64,000 bases of DNA, from positions 24,697,445-24,761,444 of the forward strand of contig CP141132.1 in the NCBI GenBank assembly GCA_035236585.1. Direction: 5' to 3'. Of the stretch, positions 59,486 through 64,000 are shown one piece after another. The translations under genes and the position numbers were made by a program. The notes beneath the pieces are model-generated. The model saw nothing but the letters and a program-made list of their open reading frames with translations, searched no databases and was not told where the DNA came from. The stretch comes from Warburgia ugandensis (Eukaryota; Streptophyta; Magnoliopsida; Canellales; Canellaceae). How positions within the stretch are numbered: the first letter of the stretch is position 1; every line of letters begins with the position of its first letter.

Positions 59486-62400
59486 TGATAAGTGTTCAAT
59501 TTGGTATAAAAAGTACCAATTTAGTAGCCAGTGTGTTGTAAAATATAGTGTTATTTATAAAATTTGCAACACATGTATTTTTAATGATTCAAAAGTTTGA
59601 TGTTTCGTAGGCCTAGAAGCAATTCCAAAGTAAGTATATGAATCATCATAAATTTTTAGAATTTAATTAGGTTTCTTTATGCTTTTGTATTAAGTGAGAA
59701 GATGATCCACCTACTTGTATTGTGCTTCACAGAGTTTTTCACAGGTCGAACTATTGGTTAGCTTGATGGAGGTGTAGGGGTAGTATGCCCTTGCCCAAGA
59801 ATCATATTTCTTTGTCTCGTCAATGCTGATAAAATTATGTGAATCATTAGTATCATTGGATTCAGTCACATAAAAAGAGAATTTTGTTTGACCCCATTTC
59901 TTTGAGATCTTTATTTTTGAGTGTAAAGTACTGAGAATTTGAGGTCAAGACATCTATCCAATGGAGTATAAGGATATCTATTTAGAAATCTTGACTTATA
60001 TAGCCTATGCACACACATGCACTTCAAGATGAAACTAGAATAAAATGGCTTTATTATAAGGGTAACTTGTGAAAATTTTCATTCACCTTTATGAATTTGT
60101 TAAAGCTAGTAGAGTGCTAATTTATGAAAATTTTTCTAAATAAAATAAAGGACTTAGCCTTATGGAATTTTGTGGGTGCATTCACTGCAAACCCTCGTGA
60201 GACTTAACTCATTGACTAGGGGTAACCTTGGGTATAAGGTGTCATTGCATATGTAAAATCAATTATGAGTACTTATGAAAATGAAAACCAACTTTGTTTT
60301 CACAATTTTTCACATGTTTTGCATTGGACAAGAAAAATGCAGGTTGGGGGATGTGATAAGTGTTCAATTTTGTATAAAAAGTACTTTATTAGTAGCCAAT
60401 GTGTTATAAAATATAGTGTTATTTAGAGTATTTTCACAGAAATTTGTAACACATGCATTTCTAACCTAATAATTCAAAACCTTGATATTTTGGAGTTCCA
60501 GAAGCAAATCCAGAGTAAGTATGTGAATCATTATATTTTTTAGGTTTAAATAGGTTTTTTTAATCTTTTGAAGGAAGTGAGGAGATGATCTAATGACCTA
60601 TATTACCCTTTGGAAAGATTTTAATAGATCAATCAATGCGGTTAGCTCATCAAGGGTGTAGGGGTTAGTGTGCCCCTACTTACATATCATATTCCTTTGT
60701 CTTATCGTGCTTATTAAATAAATAATTTTGTCTGAACCCATTTCTTTGAGATTGTTATTTTTGAGTGTACACCACTGAGAATTTGAGGTCAAAACATCTT
60801 TCCAATGGAGTATGAGCATATCTATTTAGAAGCCTTGACTTATGTACCCTACACACACCCTTGACTTTGAGATGAAACTGGAATAAAACAACTTTAGTTA
60901 TGGGCAAAATGTGAGGTCAAAACATTTTTCATTCAACTTTAGTTATGGGCTAATGGATGAAATTCTTTTAAATAAAATATAGGATATAGCCTTATGGAAC
61001 TTTGTGGGTGTATTCACTATAAACCTCACGAGGCTTAACTTGTCCATTAGGATAACCTAGGGGTTTTAGGGCTTGTTGAATATGTTAAATGCATTTGTGA
61101 GCACCTACAAAAATGGCAACCACTTTTGTTGCATGATTTTTTGCATGGACTAGCAAAATTTTGGTTGGTGTAGGGGGTTACTTGTGATAAGTGCTCAATT
61201 TTTTTTATATAAAAAGTACCCAATTATTAGACAATGTGTTATAAAACGTAGTTTTATTTATACGTTTTTTCAAAAATTTATAACACAATCATTTTTGAAC
61301 TAATGATTCAAAAGTTTAATATTTTGCACGTCTTGAAGAATTTTTAAAGTATGTTAATCATTATAATTTTATAGGAATTAATTAGTATTTTTCTCTTTTG
61401 TAGGAATTGAGAAGATGATCGAACTGCCTATATTGTGGTTTGCAGAGGTTTTGGCAGGTCAAACCATGTACTTTGCTAGTGAAGGGTATAGAGGGTGGTG
61501 CACCCTTACTCACGCATCATATTATTTTGTCTCATCAGTGCTTATATAATTATGTGAACCATTGGAATGTTGTGATTTGGTCACATAAAGAGTGAATTTT
61601 GTCTAGCCCATTTCTATGGGATCGTTATTTAGGAGTGTATAGCAGTGAGATTTGATGTTAAGACATCTTTTCAATGGAATGTAAGCATATCTATTTGAAA
61701 GTCTTAACTTATGTACCTTGTACACGCACATGCTCTATGAGATGAAATTGGAATAAAATGGATTTGGTATATGGGTAACTTGTGTAGTTTTCATTCACCT
61801 TTATTTATGTTGTTAAAGCTAATAGAGTGTCGATGGTCTAGAATTTACTTAAATAAAATAAAGGACTTATGCTCATGGAATTATTTAGGTGTATTCACTA
61901 CAAACCCTCACGAGGCTTAACTCATCCACCAGGGGTAACCTAGAGATTTAAGGGCTTATTGTGTATGCTAAATGCAATTGTGCATATGTAAGAAAATGGG
62001 AAACACTTTTGTTGTCAAGATTTTTTGCTTGTTTTTGTCAAGATTAGCAAAATGTTGGTTGGCAAGTGGGATAAGTGCTCAATTTTGTATTAAATTACCC
62101 TCTTAGTAGCCTATGTGTTATAAAATATAGTGTTATTGATAAGTTTCTTAAAAAATTTGTAAAACATGCATTTCTAACATCATGATTCAAAAGTTTGACA
62201 TTTTACAGGTCTAAAAGCAAATCCAGAATGATTATGTAAATTGACATAATTTTATAGATTTAATTAGGTTTTCTTACCATTTTGTATGATGTGAGAACAT
62301 GATCCAATGACCTATATTGTGCTTCATAGAGTTTTTTGTGGGTTGTGCTATGTGGTTAGCTCATCAAGGGTGCATGGGATGATGCACACCTACCTAGGGA

Positions 62401-64000
62401 TTATATTCCTTTGTATCATTAATTCTTATAAAACTATAAAAACCATTAGTATCTTTGTATTCAGTCACATATAGAGAGAATTTTGTTTAACACCATTTCT
62501 CTCAGATGTTTATTTCTTACAGTATATCAGTGAGAATTTGAGGTCAAAACCTCTTTGCAATGAATTATAAGCATATCAATTAAGAAGTCCTTACTTACGT
62601 AGCCTGTACACACACATGCACTCGAAGATGAAACTGGAATGAAATGGCTTTGGTATATGGGTATCTTGTGGAAATTTTCATTTACCTTCATTAAGTTGTT
62701 AAACTACTGGAGACATAAATGGATGAGAAATCTCATATATAAAATAAGTCACAGTATCTTATGGAATTTTGTGGGTGTACTCCTTGTAAATCCTAACGAG
62801 GCTTAACTTCTCAACTAGGGGTAACCTAAGAGTTTAAGAGCTTGTTGCATATGCCATATGTAATTGTGAGTACCTGCAAAAATGGAAGCCACTTTTGTTT
62901 TCATCATTTTTTGTATATTTTGCTTGGGACTAGCAAAATTTTGGTAAGGGGATGCGATAAGTGTTCAATTTTGTATAGAAAATACTAATTTTGCAGCAAA
63001 TGTGTTATAAAATATAGTGTTATATATATATTTTAATTTCTAACATATGCATTTCTGATCAATGATTTAGAAGCTTTATATCAAGTAGGTTTAGAAGAAA
63101 ATCTAGAGTATGGATGTTTATCATCATTATGTTTTTAAGATTTAATTCGTTTTTTTACTCTTTTGTCTCATGTGAGAAGATGATCAATGGCCTATATTGC
63201 ACTTCATAGTAATTTTACTATCAAGCTATGCATGGGGCAGGCTTAGGCATGCTCCTCCCAAGGAGACATATTCCTTTGTATTATTAGTGCTTATAAAATT
63301 ATGTTAACCATTAGTGTCTTTTGATTTGATCACATAAAGAGAGAATTTTCTTTGACCCTCTGTGATCATTATTTTTGAGTTTATACCATTGAGAATTTGA
63401 GGTGAAGACATATTTAAAATGCACTATGATCATATCTATTCAGATGTCTTGATATATGTATTCTATACACAAACATGGATTCAAAGATAAAACTAGAATA
63501 AAATGGCTTTGGCATATGGGTAACTTGTGGAAATTTTCATTTAGCTTTATTAAGCTGTTAAAACCATTAGAGTGCTAATGGATGAGAATTCTCTTAAATA
63601 AAATAAAGGAGTTAGCCTTATGGAATTTTTTGGGTGTATTAACTACAAATCTTCACAAGACTTATCTCATCCACTAGGAGTAATCTAGGTGTTTAAGGGC
63701 TTATTGCATATGCTAAATGCAATCATGTGTGCCTTTGAAAATGGTAACCATTTTTTTTCATGATTTTTTTCTTGTTTTGATCTAGATTAGCAAAATGCTA
63801 GCTGGGGATGTGATAAATGTTCAATTTAATATAAAATATACCCATTAGTACCCAATGAGTTATAAACTATAGAGTTTCTTATTGGATTTTTTTCAAAAAT
63901 TTGTAACACATGTATTTATAATTTAATGATTCATAAGTTTGATATTTTGCAAGTCTAGAAGCAAATCTAGAGTGAGTATGTGAATCATCATAATTTTTTA
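59486..64000 (+). repeat. Tandem array of about 0.86 kb units from a retroelement 3' end plus LTR start
   Basis: Unit starts, defined by the TGATAAGTG-like LTR terminus, are at 59486, 60354, 61185, 62069, 62955 and 63811; the last unit is cut by the window edge. Unit lengths are 868, 831, 884, 886 and 856 bp. The first ~250 bp of each unit match the E4 LTR start, and the last ~600 bp match the E4 3' region (54001-54480) up to the polypurine tract. Between them lies about 100 bp, with GTTAGCTCATCAAGGGTG-like sequence, that I cannot place. Units are diverged by point changes and small indels but collinear. No open frame is conserved. The array is opposite in orientation to E4. Confidence 0.9.

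Noticed and set aside
59486..64000. CRISPR-like or centromeric satellite interpretation of the tandem array
   Set aside because: Units are about 0.86 kb and diverged, without short repeat/spacer structure; homology to the E4 3' end and LTR explains them. A centromeric role cannot be judged from sequence.

Overview
This is a gene-poor, AT-rich, repeat-packed piece of plant nuclear DNA. It consists almost entirely of nested, mostly dead Ty3/gypsy LTR retrotransposons, with long GA microsatellites, several minisatellites, a decayed mitochondrial gene fragment and a retroelement-derived tandem array. I see no intact host gene, tRNA, rRNA or CRISPR. Plant origin follows from Athila-type elements primed by tRNA-Asp, chromovirus-type LTRs primed by initiator tRNA-Met, a degenerate plant copia gag, and a plant-type mitochondrial rps3-rpl16 overlap. 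Species and clade cannot be assigned. The pattern fits heterochromatin of a large plant genome.

Layout. E1 (1-6943, minus) is the 5' half of an Athila-type element: 5' LTR, tRNA-Asp primer site, leader, gag, protease, reverse transcriptase (RT) and RNase H, cut by the window edge. 6944-9699 holds a chromovirus-like LTR piece, unassigned sequence and a mitochondrial rps3-rpl16 pseudogene. An Athila-type LTR on the plus strand (9700-10239 continued at 19198-20897) is split by E2 (10240-19192, minus, target duplication AAATC). A decayed copia gag (22452-22816) is cut by a chromovirus-like LTR start, itself split by E3 (22873-31963, minus, target duplication TTATC). E2 and E3 belong to one family with 2.7-2.9 kb LTRs around a 3.4-3.6 kb interior without recognisable proteins, so they look non-autonomous.

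31969-36598 holds decayed chromovirus-like LTR sequence with a duplicated minisatellite. An Athila-type LTR on the minus strand (S3, 36599-39339) follows. E5 is an old Athila-type element on the plus strand: LTR end at about 40192, primer site 40200-40217, leader, gag and protease to 51876. It is interrupted by a 5.4 kb solo LTR (S1, 41402-46801, target duplication CCATT) and by a solo LTR on the minus strand (S2, about 47615-49700). E5 is then cut by E4 (51877-59485, minus), which has a 3' LTR, polypurine tract, 3' region, integrase, RNase H, RT and a protease fragment.

The right end (59486-64000) is a head-to-tail array of about 0.86 kb units in plus orientation. Each unit joins the 3' untranslated end of an E4-like element, across the polypurine tract, to the first ~250 bp of its LTR. 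This incipient satellite is the most unusual object in the window. No element here has an intact full set of genes, so none should be self-mobile. The reading gives relative insertion order only; identities and ages were not computed.
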